A DNA stretch of 64,000 bases from Dyadobacter sp. CY323 (GTDB lineage: Bacteria > Bacteroidota > Bacteroidia > Cytophagales > Spirosomataceae). The stretch covers positions 124,001 through 188,000 of the forward strand of contig NZ_JAJUXH010000007.1 of NCBI RefSeq assembly GCF_021390245.1. Direction: 5' to 3'. Of this stretch, positions 49,266 to 58,929 are shown in pieces; the first letter of the stretch is position 1; each line of letters opens with the position of its first letter. Both the position numbers and the translations under genes were made by a program. Under the pieces are notes generated by a model, which did not search any database, was not told the DNA's origin, and saw only the letters and a program-made list of their open reading frames with translations.

Positions 49266-52100
49266 ATGACCAACTTATCCTTACTTTCCGCGTTCCCACG
49301 CGCATTAAAGTCATTTCTCTGTTTTTCCCCGGTACTATTTATTGCCGCATTTACCTTCCAGGATAGTCCGCCCAAACCCGACGAAAGCAGGTTTACACCC
49401 ATCGTTGTAGCCGATAACCTGGATGAGCCGATGGTTTTCGAAGTATTAAAGGACGGCTCCGTTTACATCATTGAAAGAAAAGGAGCTTTAAAAAAATACA
49501 ATCCGGTAACCAAATCCACCAGCCTGATCGCCAACATCCCGGTGAATACCAAATACACCAGCGCCGAAGGTCTAGCGAGAGAAGCCGAAGAAGGGTTAAT
49601 GGGTTTTACAATGGACCCGAATTACGATAAAAACCACTGGATTTACCTCTATTACGCCCACCCGACAGAGAAAAAGCACATTCTTTCGCGTTGGGAAATC
49701 AAAGACGAGCAACTTGTAGAAAGCAGTAAAAAAGACGTCATAGAAGTGGAAACGCAGCGGGAAGTTTGCTGCCATACCGGCGGGGGAATGACCTGGGATA
49801 AAGCCGGAAATCTCTATCTGACGGTTGGCAATAACACCGGAAACCAGCGTGCTGCGCAAACCGACGAACGTCCTGGCAGGGCCAGCTGGGATGATCAGGG
49901 ACATGCGGGAAATACGAATGATCTGAGAGGAAAAATATTGAAGATCCATCCGGAACCGAACGGCACATATACCATTCCCGAAGGCAATCTATATCCAAAA
50001 GGAACGGCGAAAACCCGCCCGGAAATTTATTCAATGGGACATCGGAATCCGTGGCGCATTGCGGTTGACAGCAAAACGGGCTATTTGTACTGGGGAGAAG
50101 TAGGCCCGGATGCCAGTGAAGATTCGGAGATCGGGCCGAGAGGATATGACGAATTGAATCAGGCGCGGAAACCGGGTAACTTTGGCTGGCCATGGTTTGT
50201 AGGTGATAATCAGGCATTTCCTGTTTTTGATTACGCTACAAATAAGCCACTCGCCAAAAAAGACCCAAACCATCCGGTGAATGAATCGCCCAACAATACG
50301 GGTTTGAAAGAGCTTTTCCCGAATGCGCCGAACTTCATTTACTATCCATATGGCATCTCCGAAAAATTCCCGCTGGTAGGTTCCGGTTCAAGAAGTGCGA
50401 CCGGCGGACCCATTTATCACCGTGCCGACTTCAAGGCGCCTACACGTCCGTGGCCAGCGTATTATGAAAACAAATGGATCGCCGCTGACTTTTCGCGCGG
50501 CTGGATCATGGCCATTACGATGGCAGAAAATGGTGACTACCAGTCCATGGAGCGGGTTATGCCAAATTACCATCCCGTGCAGCCTATCGACATCAAATTC
50601 GGCCCGTCCGGTGATTTGTATGTGTTGGAATATGGCAGCAACTGGTTCCGGAAAAGCGAAAACTCACGTTTGGTACGCATTGAATATAATGGCGGAAACC
50701 GCAAACCGATCGTAGTAGCAGCGATCGACAAAAAAGGAGGCACTGTTCCATTCAAAGCAAAATTGTCGGCTGCGGGCACCAAAGATTTTGACGGAGATGC
50801 ATTAAAATACAGCTGGAAAATCACCGGCGCCGGATCTGCTCCCAAAACATTCAATACTGAAAGCCCGGAGGTAACCTTCGACAAACCAGGCGTTTATACG
50901 GCCAGCCTCACGGTGACCGATGCGAAGGGAGCCAGCAATTCTCAGGCTTTAAAAATCGTAGCCGGAAATGAGCCTCCAAAAGTCGCTGTAAACCTGGACG
51001 GAAATAAAACGTTTTTCTTTGCCGGCAAACCCATCCCCTATTCGATTGATGTAACGGATAAAGAAGATGGTAGTCTGGCGGATGGAAAAATCAAAGCCGA
51101 TCAGGTAGCGGTGAGTATCGACTACACTTCGGAAGGTTTTGATTATGCTGAAGTAATTCAGAGTCAGCGCAGTGTGGATGCTTCCACACAATTTGCAGTT
51201 GCCCAGGTGTTAATTGGCAAAAGCGATTGCAAAGTCTGCCACCAGCCAAACACGAAATCGGTCGGCCCTTCATTTGCCGATATTTCAAATAAATACAAAG
51301 GCAAACCGGGCGTAACCGAAATGCTCGTAAAAAAAGTACTGGAAGGCGGCTCTGGAGTTTGGGGCGAAGTAGCCATGGCCGCGCACCCGGCATTACCCGT
51401 TGCAGATGCGGAAGTGATTGTGAAATACATCCTGAACAGCACCGACAAAACGCTCGCAACGCTGCCGGTTAAAGGTGAATATACACCAACAATCCCTGCA
51501 AAGGATAATGGAAAAGGCTCCGTTCTGATCCGGGCCGCATTCACCGATCGCGCCGTGAGTGGAAACAAAGCGATTCCTGCACAGACCTCCGAAGAAATGA
51601 TCGTGTTGCGCAGCCCCGAGCTGAATGCTGCCGAAGCCAATATCGTAAAAGGTGCCGAATTAAAAGCATTAGGTACCGCGGGACTTGGATTCAGCGTAAT
51701 GCCGTTCGCGAACAGCTTTCTTGCATTTAACGAAATTGACCTTTCGGGAATCGAAAAACTGGAATTAAACGCAGTCGCCCAAAACCGGGAAGGTGCCGTG
51801 GGAGGAACCATCGAAATCCGCCTGGACTCCCCCACCGGGACCTTGGTGGGTGAACAGAAAGTAGAGCTCGCCCCCGAAGTGGATATGCAGAAATTAATGG
51901 CTGAACTGGAAAATCAGAATAAAAACCTGAAACCCGGTGAAGCTCCAAAAACACCACCGCGTCGTCCGACCAGAGCGCCGGTATCCATCAGCATCCAGCC
52001 GACCAAAGGAAAGCACGATATTTATTTTGTATTTAAAAATGCAGGCGCAACTGCCATTCAACCGTTGCTGACATTCTCAAAAATAAAGTTCATACAATAA
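49266..52100 (+). CDS. Multidomain PQQ sugar dehydrogenase / PKD / cytochrome c fusion, exported
   Basis: From ATG 49266 the protein is 944 residues. A signal peptide is followed by a six-bladed dehydrogenase propeller (about 40-470: HTGGGMTWDKAGNLYLTVGN, YSMGHRNPWRIAVD), a PKD domain (about 480-575: DGDALKYSWKITGAGSAPKT), a class I cytochrome c (about 635-730: CKVCHQPNTKSVGPSF, CxxCH heme site), and a C-terminal carbohydrate-binding-like domain. Fusion of dehydrogenase and its electron acceptor suggests direct electron transfer in the periplasm. The natural substrate is unknown. TTG 49245 is an alternative start. Confidence 0.9.
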   Translation: MTNLSLLSAFPRALKSFLCFSPVLFIAAFTFQDSPPKPDESRFTPIVVADNLDEPMVFEVLKDGSVYIIERKGALKKYNPVTKSTSLIANIPVNTKYTSAEGLAREAEEGLMGFTMDPNYDKNHWIYLYYAHPTEKKHILSRWEIKDEQLVESSKKDVIEVETQREVCCHTGGGMTWDKAGNLYLTVGNNTGNQRAAQTDERPGRASWDDQGHAGNTNDLRGKILKIHPEPNGTYTIPEGNLYPKGTAKTRPEIYSMGHRNPWRIAVDSKTGYLYWGEVGPDASEDSEIGPRGYDELNQARKPGNFGWPWFVGDNQAFPVFDYATNKPLAKKDPNHPVNESPNNTGLKELFPNAPNFIYYPYGISEKFPLVGSGSRSATGGPIYHRADFKAPTRPWPAYYENKWIAADFSRGWIMAITMAENGDYQSMERVMPNYHPVQPIDIKFGPSGDLYVLEYGSNWFRKSENSRLVRIEYNGGNRKPIVVAAIDKKGGTVPFKAKLSAAGTKDFDGDALKYSWKITGAGSAPKTFNTESPEVTFDKPGVYTASLTVTDAKGASNSQALKIVAGNEPPKVAVNLDGNKTFFFAGKPIPYSIDVTDKEDGSLADGKIKADQVAVSIDYTSEGFDYAEVIQSQRSVDASTQFAVAQVLIGKSDCKVCHQPNTKSVGPSFADISNKYKGKPGVTEMLVKKVLEGGSGVWGEVAMAAHPALPVADAEVIVKYILNSTDKTLATLPVKGEYTPTIPAKDNGKGSVLIRAAFTDRAVSGNKAIPAQTSEEMIVLRSPELNAAEANIVKGAELKALGTAGLGFSVMPFANSFLAFNEIDLSGIEKLELNAVAQNREGAVGGTIEIRLDSPTGTLVGEQKVELAPEVDMQKLMAELENQNKNLKPGEAPKTPPRRPTRAPVSISIQPTKGKHDIYFVFKNAGATAIQPLLTFSKIKFIQ

Positions 52101-52115
52101 AAAATTGCCGCTGAA

Positions 52116-53246
52116 TTAACCGCCCGTTTTGATAACAAAACGGTCTGCAAGATCCGCTTTCATTTCCGGGCCTACATGTTTTTCGTGAGGCAGCGTATAG
52201 AATTCCCCGGTGATGGTGACACCAGTAACGGTTTTTTCAATCAGTATTTTGAGAAAACCGTGCTTGGTGTCACAATAGTTTTCAAGCTTTACGTGATTGA
52301 AAAGTGCATTGTTTGGTGTAAAACGAGAGTCGGAAGTGTTCGCGACCGGGTGCAGCTCATCATACCCGCCGCCACCAGCCACCACAAATGGTACCACTTT
52401 GCCGTCATGGAATTTCTTAGAAAACCGCTGGTAATTATGAACATGGCCGCTGAACACAACATCCGGCCGAATGCCCACCTGCTCGAACACGCCGTCCAGA
52501 AACCTGATCATATTCAGGCTTGAACCGTGATTGACATCCGCCGAATATGGCGCGTGGTGCATACAAAGAATAATCGCCTTCCCCGGCCGCTCCGAATCTG
52601 CATGGCGCAACTCTTCCATAAACCATTTCCGCTGATCGGGCGTGATGACTCCGAACTTCGGAACATTACAATACAGACCAATGATATTGGCGACCGGCGT
52701 AACCAGCGTCCAGAAGACATTCGGCTGAACCAAACTTTTGCGTGCGGCATTTCCGCTAAACGGTACCGTCTGAGGATGCGTATCACAAAAAACCCTCCTG
52801 AATGCATCCAGACTGCTATACCGAACGCGGCTGTCGGGGTTAACGTCACTGTCGTGGTTTCCCGGAATCGCGAAAATCGGGCCGGGATACCTTTCATAGG
52901 GATCAAAAAACTGCCTTTTGTACTGACTGGCTTCCCCGAAATTGTAAACGACATCGCCCAAATGGTACAAAAACTGCGGCTCAAAACCAGTGTCCTCCGT
53001 TTTCTGGTATTGCTTGATCATTTCAGCAACTACCAGCTTCTGGAAATCCGGGTTTCGAATGCTGCCGGTATCACCCAGCATGTGAAAAGCAAGTTTGCTA
53101 ACATCCGGCACCTGCTGAATCTTCGTCAGATCTAAACGATAGGGATATTCGCCAGTCGGTGCAGGCAAAGGTTGAAATTTATAAGTATCGTCAGGCTGGT
53201 TCTTTTTTAAAACCGGCTGCTTATATTTTTGGTTAAAAATCGACAT
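52116..53246 (-). CDS. Calcineurin-like metallophosphoesterase
   Basis: The 376-residue protein has the full metallophosphoesterase motif set: MLGDTGSI, HLGDVVYNFGE, IPGNHDSD, CMHHAPYS and SGHVHNYQ. The motifs match those of purple-acid-phosphatase or 3',5'-cNMP-type enzymes. There is no signal peptide at the chosen start, so a cytoplasmic role is likely. The upstream frame to 53321 was not used because it lacks family sequence. Transcribed convergently with the dehydrogenase fusion gene, 15 bases away. Confidence 0.9.
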   Translation of the reverse strand: MSIFNQKYKQPVLKKNQPDDTYKFQPLPAPTGEYPYRLDLTKIQQVPDVSKLAFHMLGDTGSIRNPDFQKLVVAEMIKQYQKTEDTGFEPQFLYHLGDVVYNFGEASQYKRQFFDPYERYPGPIFAIPGNHDSDVNPDSRVRYSSLDAFRRVFCDTHPQTVPFSGNAARKSLVQPNVFWTLVTPVANIIGLYCNVPKFGVITPDQRKWFMEELRHADSERPGKAIILCMHHAPYSADVNHGSSLNMIRFLDGVFEQVGIRPDVVFSGHVHNYQRFSKKFHDGKVVPFVVAGGGGYDELHPVANTSDSRFTPNNALFNHVKLENYCDTKHGFLKILIEKTVTGVTITGEFYTLPHEKHVGPEMKADLADRFVIKTGG

Positions 53247-53393
53247 CGTAACGTGAGCAAAATCGGAAACGAACTTGAAGCTTGGAATAGTAGCCCCAAA
53301 GTATAGATAGTGAACCATCAAAACCCTTCGAAGGTTTTATCGAATCGTTAAATTTCCGATTTTAGAAAGTGAGAGGATGTCGTGGCGAACGAT

Positions 53394-54314
53394 TTACTTC
53401 GGATCTACGGCACGGTAAGCCGCCAATGCAGCCACTTCTCCGGCTTTTCCGGGTTTTAGAATGCCGTGTTCCATCCCCATAAATCCGCGGTAACCTTTGT
53501 CATACACATGCTGTAAAACATTTACGAAGTTGATCTCCCCGGTCGTCGGCTCGTTTCTTCCCGGCGAGTCGCCGATCTGCATGTAGCCGATTTCGTCCCA
53601 GGCATAATCCAGCGTGGGGATGATGTTACCTTCCTGAATCTGAATGTGATAGAAGTCAAAAAGAATTTTCAGGCTCGGGCTTCCTACCGCTTTCGCCATG
53701 GCATACGCTTGCGGGATCGTGTGCAGGAACATGCCCGGGTGGTTGATCTTGTGGTTCATGGTTTCCATCACCATCACAATTCCGTGCGGTTCGTAAATAG
53801 CGGCCGCACGTTTCAGAAGTTCGATCGCATTGGCCATCTGAAAATCCCAGGGAAGCTTTGGATCTGCCATTCCCAGTACATTGTGGATAAATTTGGTGTT
53901 CATCCTTTTTGCGATTTCTACCGACGCCTTCACCTCTTTTAATACATTGTCACGAATAGCCTGGTCGCGGCTGGCAAAAGTGGGTTCTTTGAAATTCATG
54001 GTTCCTACAAACTGCCCGAACTCCATACCCAACTGGCTCACCGTTTTGCTGATACGCTCCTGCTCCTCCACCGGTCTGCGCGCAAGCCAGGTACTTTCCC
54101 AGGCACGAAAACCCTGATCATATCCCCATTTGATCTGATCAATAATATCCTTCCCGACAAGTTCTTTAAAAATCCCGAACTCCGGCGAGAACTTCATGTT
54201 GAAAGGTTTTTCTTTCAAAAGATTCAATGCATTCGCGGCACTCCGCATCGGATCCAGCGAAACCAATGCAGCTCCGGCCAATAAACTTTGCCTGATAAAA
54301 GTATGTCTGTTCAT
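53394..54314 (-). CDS. Sugar phosphate isomerase/epimerase (hydroxypyruvate-isomerase-like TIM barrel), Tat-type leader
   Basis: The 306-residue protein opens MNRHTFIRQSLLAGAALVSL, a weak Tat-like or lipoprotein-like leader. The xylose-isomerase-like barrel shows metal-binding VMETMNH (Glu), KILFDFYHIQ (Asp and His) and FMGMEHG (Glu), as in Hyi-type isomerases. It is the last gene of the six-gene SusCD operon, 15 bases after the heme protein gene. Confidence 0.85.
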   Translation of the reverse strand: MNRHTFIRQSLLAGAALVSLDPMRSAANALNLLKEKPFNMKFSPEFGIFKELVGKDIIDQIKWGYDQGFRAWESTWLARRPVEEQERISKTVSQLGMEFGQFVGTMNFKEPTFASRDQAIRDNVLKEVKASVEIAKRMNTKFIHNVLGMADPKLPWDFQMANAIELLKRAAAIYEPHGIVMVMETMNHKINHPGMFLHTIPQAYAMAKAVGSPSLKILFDFYHIQIQEGNIIPTLDYAWDEIGYMQIGDSPGRNEPTTGEINFVNVLQHVYDKGYRGFMGMEHGILKPGKAGEVAALAAYRAVDPK

Positions 54315-54329
54315 GATCGTTCGGTTCAG

Positions 54330-57300
54330 TTATTCGCTTCGGCTGTTTTTCAAAAATGCGATCAGGTCAGCCATTTTCTGATGGTCCAGCTGGCTGCTCA
54401 ATACCGGCATTACCGACATATTCAACACTTTCAACGCTTTGATATCCTGACGGTTAATCATTTTGTCGATTCCAGGGGCAGTCCTCAGTTTAATCGCTGC
54501 GGAGGTTTCGCTCATGATCATTCCCTGCACGGGCGAGCCGTCTTTCAGCTCCACTTCCCAGAGGTCAAAACCCGGTGCGATGGACAAGCTCGGATCCAGA
54601 ATGTTGGCCATCAGATCTTTGGACAACCAGTTATGCACCGTGCCCAGGTCCGGCCCGTAACCCACCCCGATTTCTCCCCGCACCTGGTGACAAAGCGCGC
54701 AATTCTGCATATATACCAGCTTGCCTTTACTCACATCGCCGGCAAGGCTCAATGCCTGCTGGTATTCCTTGTTGGTTTTTGCCTTATCACCCCCGGAAAG
54801 CAGTTTTCTGGCTTTTTCGCGTAATTTTTCGTCTGAGTGGCTCATGAGTTGAACGCTGCGCGGCCAGCCTACACTTTCTGGTTTTACTTTTCCGGTTTCG
54901 ACGGCATTCAAAAGCAATGTGACTCTCTCCGGATTTGTCATAAAAGTATTTAAAGCCTCATCACGGATTTCGGGGGTTAATCGCTCCCAGTTTTTCAGTA
55001 CATAATTCGGTGCGGTTTCGTCCGGCACCTGGCCCAGGATTTTCAAAGCCGCCAGTTGTACCGCCGGCTCTTCCTGCGGAACAATGAGGCCTGCCAGGGT
55101 AGCAGCATAAGGCGCAGGATTGCCAAGTGCCAGAAAATTAAGTGCTTCCGCTCTTTTTTCATTTGGAAGATTCCGATTCCCTGCCACTGCAATGGCTTTT
55201 TTAAATGTTTTTTCCAGCTGCACCGAATCCTTCACACCAATTACTTTCAGCATTTGTAAAGAAGCTTTTCTGACATCAGCCGAGGGGTTTTCAAATGTGC
55301 TTTCGACCAATGCATTCTGCTCATTTTGTAATAATGCAAAATCGATTTTTTTACGTTTTAAACCGTCTGTCAGCCCGGTCAGTATCGGCGATTGCCAGCC
55401 CGATTGTTTGCCTGTTTGGGGCGCAATTGCTTTGTTGATTAGCTCCTGAATGGGCTCAGGCTTATCCCCGGCCCCGACTATACCCGTTAATCTTTGGAGC
55501 AATCCCGCATAAGCGGGTTTGTCCGATTGGTAGGTTTGCATGACCGTTTTTAACAATGGCGCAGTTTGTGAGGAGTTTGCGGATAATGCTGCGATCTGCA
55601 CCCAGTCATCATCCAGATCCTTAAAAAGCAGTTTCTGACGGGCAGTACCTGCCTCCGGTGTATTGAAATATCCAAGCGTACAAAGCAGTTGATATCTTAC
55701 TTTCGGGTCTGTATCATTTTGAAGTACCAAAAGGTTTTTCAGCAAATCGGAACTGTCGCGGTGCAATTCGGCCAACCGGATCGCATTCTCACGGATACCC
55801 GGAACCGGATCTGTCAAACTCCTGGAAATCAAATCAGCATTGAGTGATTTCATTCCTTCCAATGTCCAGAGCGCGTGCAGGCGGCCCATCGGAGAAGTGG
55901 CATTAGCAGCCATTTTTTCCAGAACCGGAACCACACTTTTGTCGGCGCGGTCCACCAGTAACCGCTGCGCGTTCATCCGCCACCAAATGTTGGCGTTGGT
56001 AAGATAATCCACGAGTTCTGCATTTGTCGCGTCACCAAGTTTCAAACCTTTTGTCCATTCCGAACCTTTGGCATCGGTGGGTGTGATCCGGTAAATGCGG
56101 CCCATGTTGTAGCCATTATACAAGCCGCCCGCCGCCACCGCTTCGTCCGACATCCATTCGGGATGCTCAATCGTTTGCCGGTAGTAGTCAAGCACATACA
56201 ATGCACCATCAGGCCCTACATACATATTCACCGGCCGCGACCAGGAATCGGTCGACGCCAGAAATTCCTTATTGGGTTGCAAACGGCTGGCTGTGAACGT
56301 CGCGCCTTTTTCTTTAACAATATCCGCATGTACCAAATTACTCACCGATTCAGCCACAAAAGTGACCATCCCATCAAACGGCGGAGGAAATGCGCCGCCC
56401 AGATAAGCCGTAAGTCCGCTGCTGGACGTGGTCACGCCAACGGGTGTAAAGAGTTGCCTGTCAGGATTTTTGGTGATCTGAAAAACTTCGGTTGCTTTCT
56501 CGTGATCGGAAATAACCTGCGTCGCATCCGAGATCAAAAGGTCGGGATTGCGGGCCAGGTACTGTGCGCCGATCACTTCTTCGTAAATGTGGTTTTGGTT
56601 ATGGGTAAAAAAATGATGTCCCCACTGGTCAAACGTGTGTCCAAACTGCGACCGCCCCGAACCCATTTCCAGCTGATGCATTTCGGGTCTGAAACGTACA
56701 TTATGGCTTTCTGCATTCGGAGGTAACTTTGGCCCGTCCGCCTGGCCGGGGAACCGGATTTCCGAACCTTTATCCCCAAATTCCGTCCCGTATTTTCTTG
56801 TACCGATTGCGCCTAAATGCGAAAGATAGACCCAGTTATCCAGCCCGTAAACCGGATTATTGACATTTACATGCGGATTTGATAGTGAAAAACCGGTCAG
56901 TAATGTATCTCTTACATCGGCTTTTCCATCGCCATCCGTATCTTCCAGATAAAGCACATTTGGCGCGTCAGTGATCATAATGCCCTTTTTCCAGCGCAGG
57001 ATGCCATTCGGCAGCACCAGATCTTCCGCAAAAACGGTACTCTTGTCCATTTTACCATCCCCATCCGAGTCGGAAAGCAGCTTAATGCGACCGGTACCGC
57101 TTTTATCCAGCGGATAACCCGGCATTTCCACGACATATAACCGGCCGTATTCATCAATTTCCATATCCACCGGACTGGCTACATCCGGCTCGCTGGCCAG
57201 CAATTCTATCTTAAAACCTTTTTCAAGTTCAAAGGTGCCCAATGCTTTTTCCGGCGGCGTAGAACCCTCTCGCGAGCCTGTGATTGCTTCCTTTTTCTGG

Positions 57301-57377
57301 CACGACGCCAGTATTCCCATTAAAATCATCAGCTGAAAAAACCAGCTGAAACAGTTACTCAGATTTATTTTTTTCAT
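54330..57377 (-). CDS. PVC-type heme-binding CxxCH protein (membrane-bound dehydrogenase domain, HEAT repeats)
   Basis: The 1015-residue protein is a lipoprotein (lipobox LASC near residue 26-29). The first 400 residues form a propeller of the putative membrane-bound dehydrogenase type (TIGR02604-like): EYGRLYVVEMPGYPLDKSGT, DGDGKMDK, RNPDLLISDATQVI and PVNMYVGPDGALYVLDYYRQ. HEAT repeats span about 480-860 (MGRLHALWTLEGM and others). A cytochrome c domain with MQNCALCHQVRG (CxxCH) ends the protein. Such proteins abound in Planctomycetes and some Bacteroidota. The substrate is unknown. Confidence 0.9.
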   Translation of the reverse strand: MKKINLSNCFSWFFQLMILMGILASCQKKEAITGSREGSTPPEKALGTFELEKGFKIELLASEPDVASPVDMEIDEYGRLYVVEMPGYPLDKSGTGRIKLLSDSDGDGKMDKSTVFAEDLVLPNGILRWKKGIMITDAPNVLYLEDTDGDGKADVRDTLLTGFSLSNPHVNVNNPVYGLDNWVYLSHLGAIGTRKYGTEFGDKGSEIRFPGQADGPKLPPNAESHNVRFRPEMHQLEMGSGRSQFGHTFDQWGHHFFTHNQNHIYEEVIGAQYLARNPDLLISDATQVISDHEKATEVFQITKNPDRQLFTPVGVTTSSSGLTAYLGGAFPPPFDGMVTFVAESVSNLVHADIVKEKGATFTASRLQPNKEFLASTDSWSRPVNMYVGPDGALYVLDYYRQTIEHPEWMSDEAVAAGGLYNGYNMGRIYRITPTDAKGSEWTKGLKLGDATNAELVDYLTNANIWWRMNAQRLLVDRADKSVVPVLEKMAANATSPMGRLHALWTLEGMKSLNADLISRSLTDPVPGIRENAIRLAELHRDSSDLLKNLLVLQNDTDPKVRYQLLCTLGYFNTPEAGTARQKLLFKDLDDDWVQIAALSANSSQTAPLLKTVMQTYQSDKPAYAGLLQRLTGIVGAGDKPEPIQELINKAIAPQTGKQSGWQSPILTGLTDGLKRKKIDFALLQNEQNALVESTFENPSADVRKASLQMLKVIGVKDSVQLEKTFKKAIAVAGNRNLPNEKRAEALNFLALGNPAPYAATLAGLIVPQEEPAVQLAALKILGQVPDETAPNYVLKNWERLTPEIRDEALNTFMTNPERVTLLLNAVETGKVKPESVGWPRSVQLMSHSDEKLREKARKLLSGGDKAKTNKEYQQALSLAGDVSKGKLVYMQNCALCHQVRGEIGVGYGPDLGTVHNWLSKDLMANILDPSLSIAPGFDLWEVELKDGSPVQGMIMSETSAAIKLRTAPGIDKMINRQDIKALKVLNMSVMPVLSSQLDHQKMADLIAFLKNSRSE

Positions 57378-57399
57378 AAAAAAGGATTCGTTCCGTTCG

Positions 57400-58878
57400 T
57401 TACTCTTTTTCTTCCCACATTCCATCGATCAGCGCCACGGTGCGATCAACGAGCATTTGTCCGCCTTCGGCGCCCACTACATTGCTCTGGCAAACCGCAC
57501 TGTAACCGCCGCCTGCAATCGCTTTTTCAGTAGGCAGATAGGTGCCTGGCCCGGCGAGCTGCACTACGAAGGTTTGCAGCGCTTTGCTCCGGGCCTGAAT
57601 GCGTATCCCATAATCCGTAAAAAGCTCAAACTGATTGGTACACACCACAATATCACCGATCCGCACCACGTGGATCTCGCTTTCGTAGGTTGGATCGGGA
57701 TTTTTTTGTTGCCAGTCATACCGTTTCAAAACATCTCCGAACCAGGTCATTTTTGCATATTGTGCGCCGACGGTACTCGAATCCTTCGCCATAATCGCGG
57801 CAGCTTCGTCGCGCACCGCCATCGATTCCTTGTACTCAGCTGCGGTAATGATGCGCATGGGAAGCTTCAATTTTTCCACTTTGTGCACCAGTTTTACATT
57901 CGTATGCTTATCATTTTTTACCGCATTGTAAGAAGCCTCCGCCGAATTGATCACGCGCTGCGCAATGTCTTCCAGACGTGTCATTTTGTTCAGTTTGAGC
58001 ATTCTTTCGTCTGCGGATTTGCGGTACATCGTGTGCGGGGACTGATCACCCGCCGCCGCGATCCAACCCAAAACACAGACATCCGCACCAAACTTTTTCT
58101 GCAGACCCTGGCGTACCAGGTGCCAGTAATCGGCATTTACGGTTTCCTGATGTTCCAGTTCCTGCGCCGGACAAGCCACGTCGAGACTCATTGCGATGAG
58201 CTTGCCAGCCTTATTCCAAAAGAAAAGCGAGTTGATATCATGGTCCTCATACCCTTCCAGATTCCGGAATTCGGGCGAGTTCGTTTTGCCATACATGATC
58301 GTCTTTTTATCCGCATATACCGACCGGCGATTGTAACCGACGGCTGTGCGGTTCAGGCCCCAGGTCATACTTCCGGGTGCGCGGCTGTTCCATGCCTGGA
58401 CAATGGCGTCTGCTACTTTTTTTGTAAAAAGCGCTTTGTAATCTTTTACTGGCACCACGCCTTTCGGGATCGGGTAAAGAAAAGAAGCTTCGTCGGGCCC
58501 GTCTTCCAAAACCGGCGCAGTGTGGGTATGGGTAGCGTTCAGGATGATCTTGTTCACATCCAAACCCTTGATCCGCTTTCCGGCTTCCGCGCGTACCATT
58601 GCCAGCAGCTGCGCCGAAATGTAGATCAGATCGCAGGAAACAATGATTGTAGCATCCACAGATTGCGTTCCGTCGCGGGATTCCAATGCGACGATGTTTG
58701 CCGTCAGAGGTGTATCGGCGGTTTTTGCAATGCGCAGATTGAACTGCCCCATTAAAGCGACGGGCATTGCAGGCGTAATATCGGCCGTCGCTTTTCCAAT
58801 GTATAGTTCCGAAGCCTGCACGGTGGGAAACAGCAGTTGGCAAATGACGAAAATGGTCAAGTAGCGGGTTAGGTTCAT
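57400..58878 (-). CDS. Neutral/alkaline ceramidase N-terminal-domain protein (second of tandem pair)
   Basis: The 492-residue exported protein has a signal peptide (about 1-22). It then reads ELYIGKATADITPAMPVALM, NATHTHTAPVLEDGP (zinc His motif), ADYWHLVRQGLQKKFGADVC and an AAGDQSPHT segment, all matching the neutral ceramidase catalytic domain. It lacks the C-terminal Ig-like domain of full ceramidases, so it is a short form. It lies 51 bases from its paralog. The amide substrate could be a ceramide, sphingolipid relative or other N-acyl compound. Confidence 0.88.
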   Translation of the reverse strand: MNLTRYLTIFVICQLLFPTVQASELYIGKATADITPAMPVALMGQFNLRIAKTADTPLTANIVALESRDGTQSVDATIIVSCDLIYISAQLLAMVRAEAGKRIKGLDVNKIILNATHTHTAPVLEDGPDEASFLYPIPKGVVPVKDYKALFTKKVADAIVQAWNSRAPGSMTWGLNRTAVGYNRRSVYADKKTIMYGKTNSPEFRNLEGYEDHDINSLFFWNKAGKLIAMSLDVACPAQELEHQETVNADYWHLVRQGLQKKFGADVCVLGWIAAAGDQSPHTMYRKSADERMLKLNKMTRLEDIAQRVINSAEASYNAVKNDKHTNVKLVHKVEKLKLPMRIITAAEYKESMAVRDEAAAIMAKDSSTVGAQYAKMTWFGDVLKRYDWQQKNPDPTYESEIHVVRIGDIVVCTNQFELFTDYGIRIQARSKALQTFVVQLAGPGTYLPTEKAIAGGGYSAVCQSNVVGAEGGQMLVDRTVALIDGMWEEKE

Positions 58879-58929
58879 ATTTATAGGTTGAAAAATGAAT
58901 GCTTTTACTCCTGAATCAGATCACAAAAC

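Noticed and set aside
53318-53337. AAAACC/GGTTTT inverted repeat before the metallophosphoesterase gene
   Set aside because: The stem is interrupted by an extra base and its loop is too tight. I could not decide between terminator and chance.
57457-58755. 432-residue open frame on the plus strand
   Set aside because: It is the antisense shadow of the ceramidase-type gene. The amino-acid composition is unnatural and rich in Arg, His and Cys, and no family features appear.
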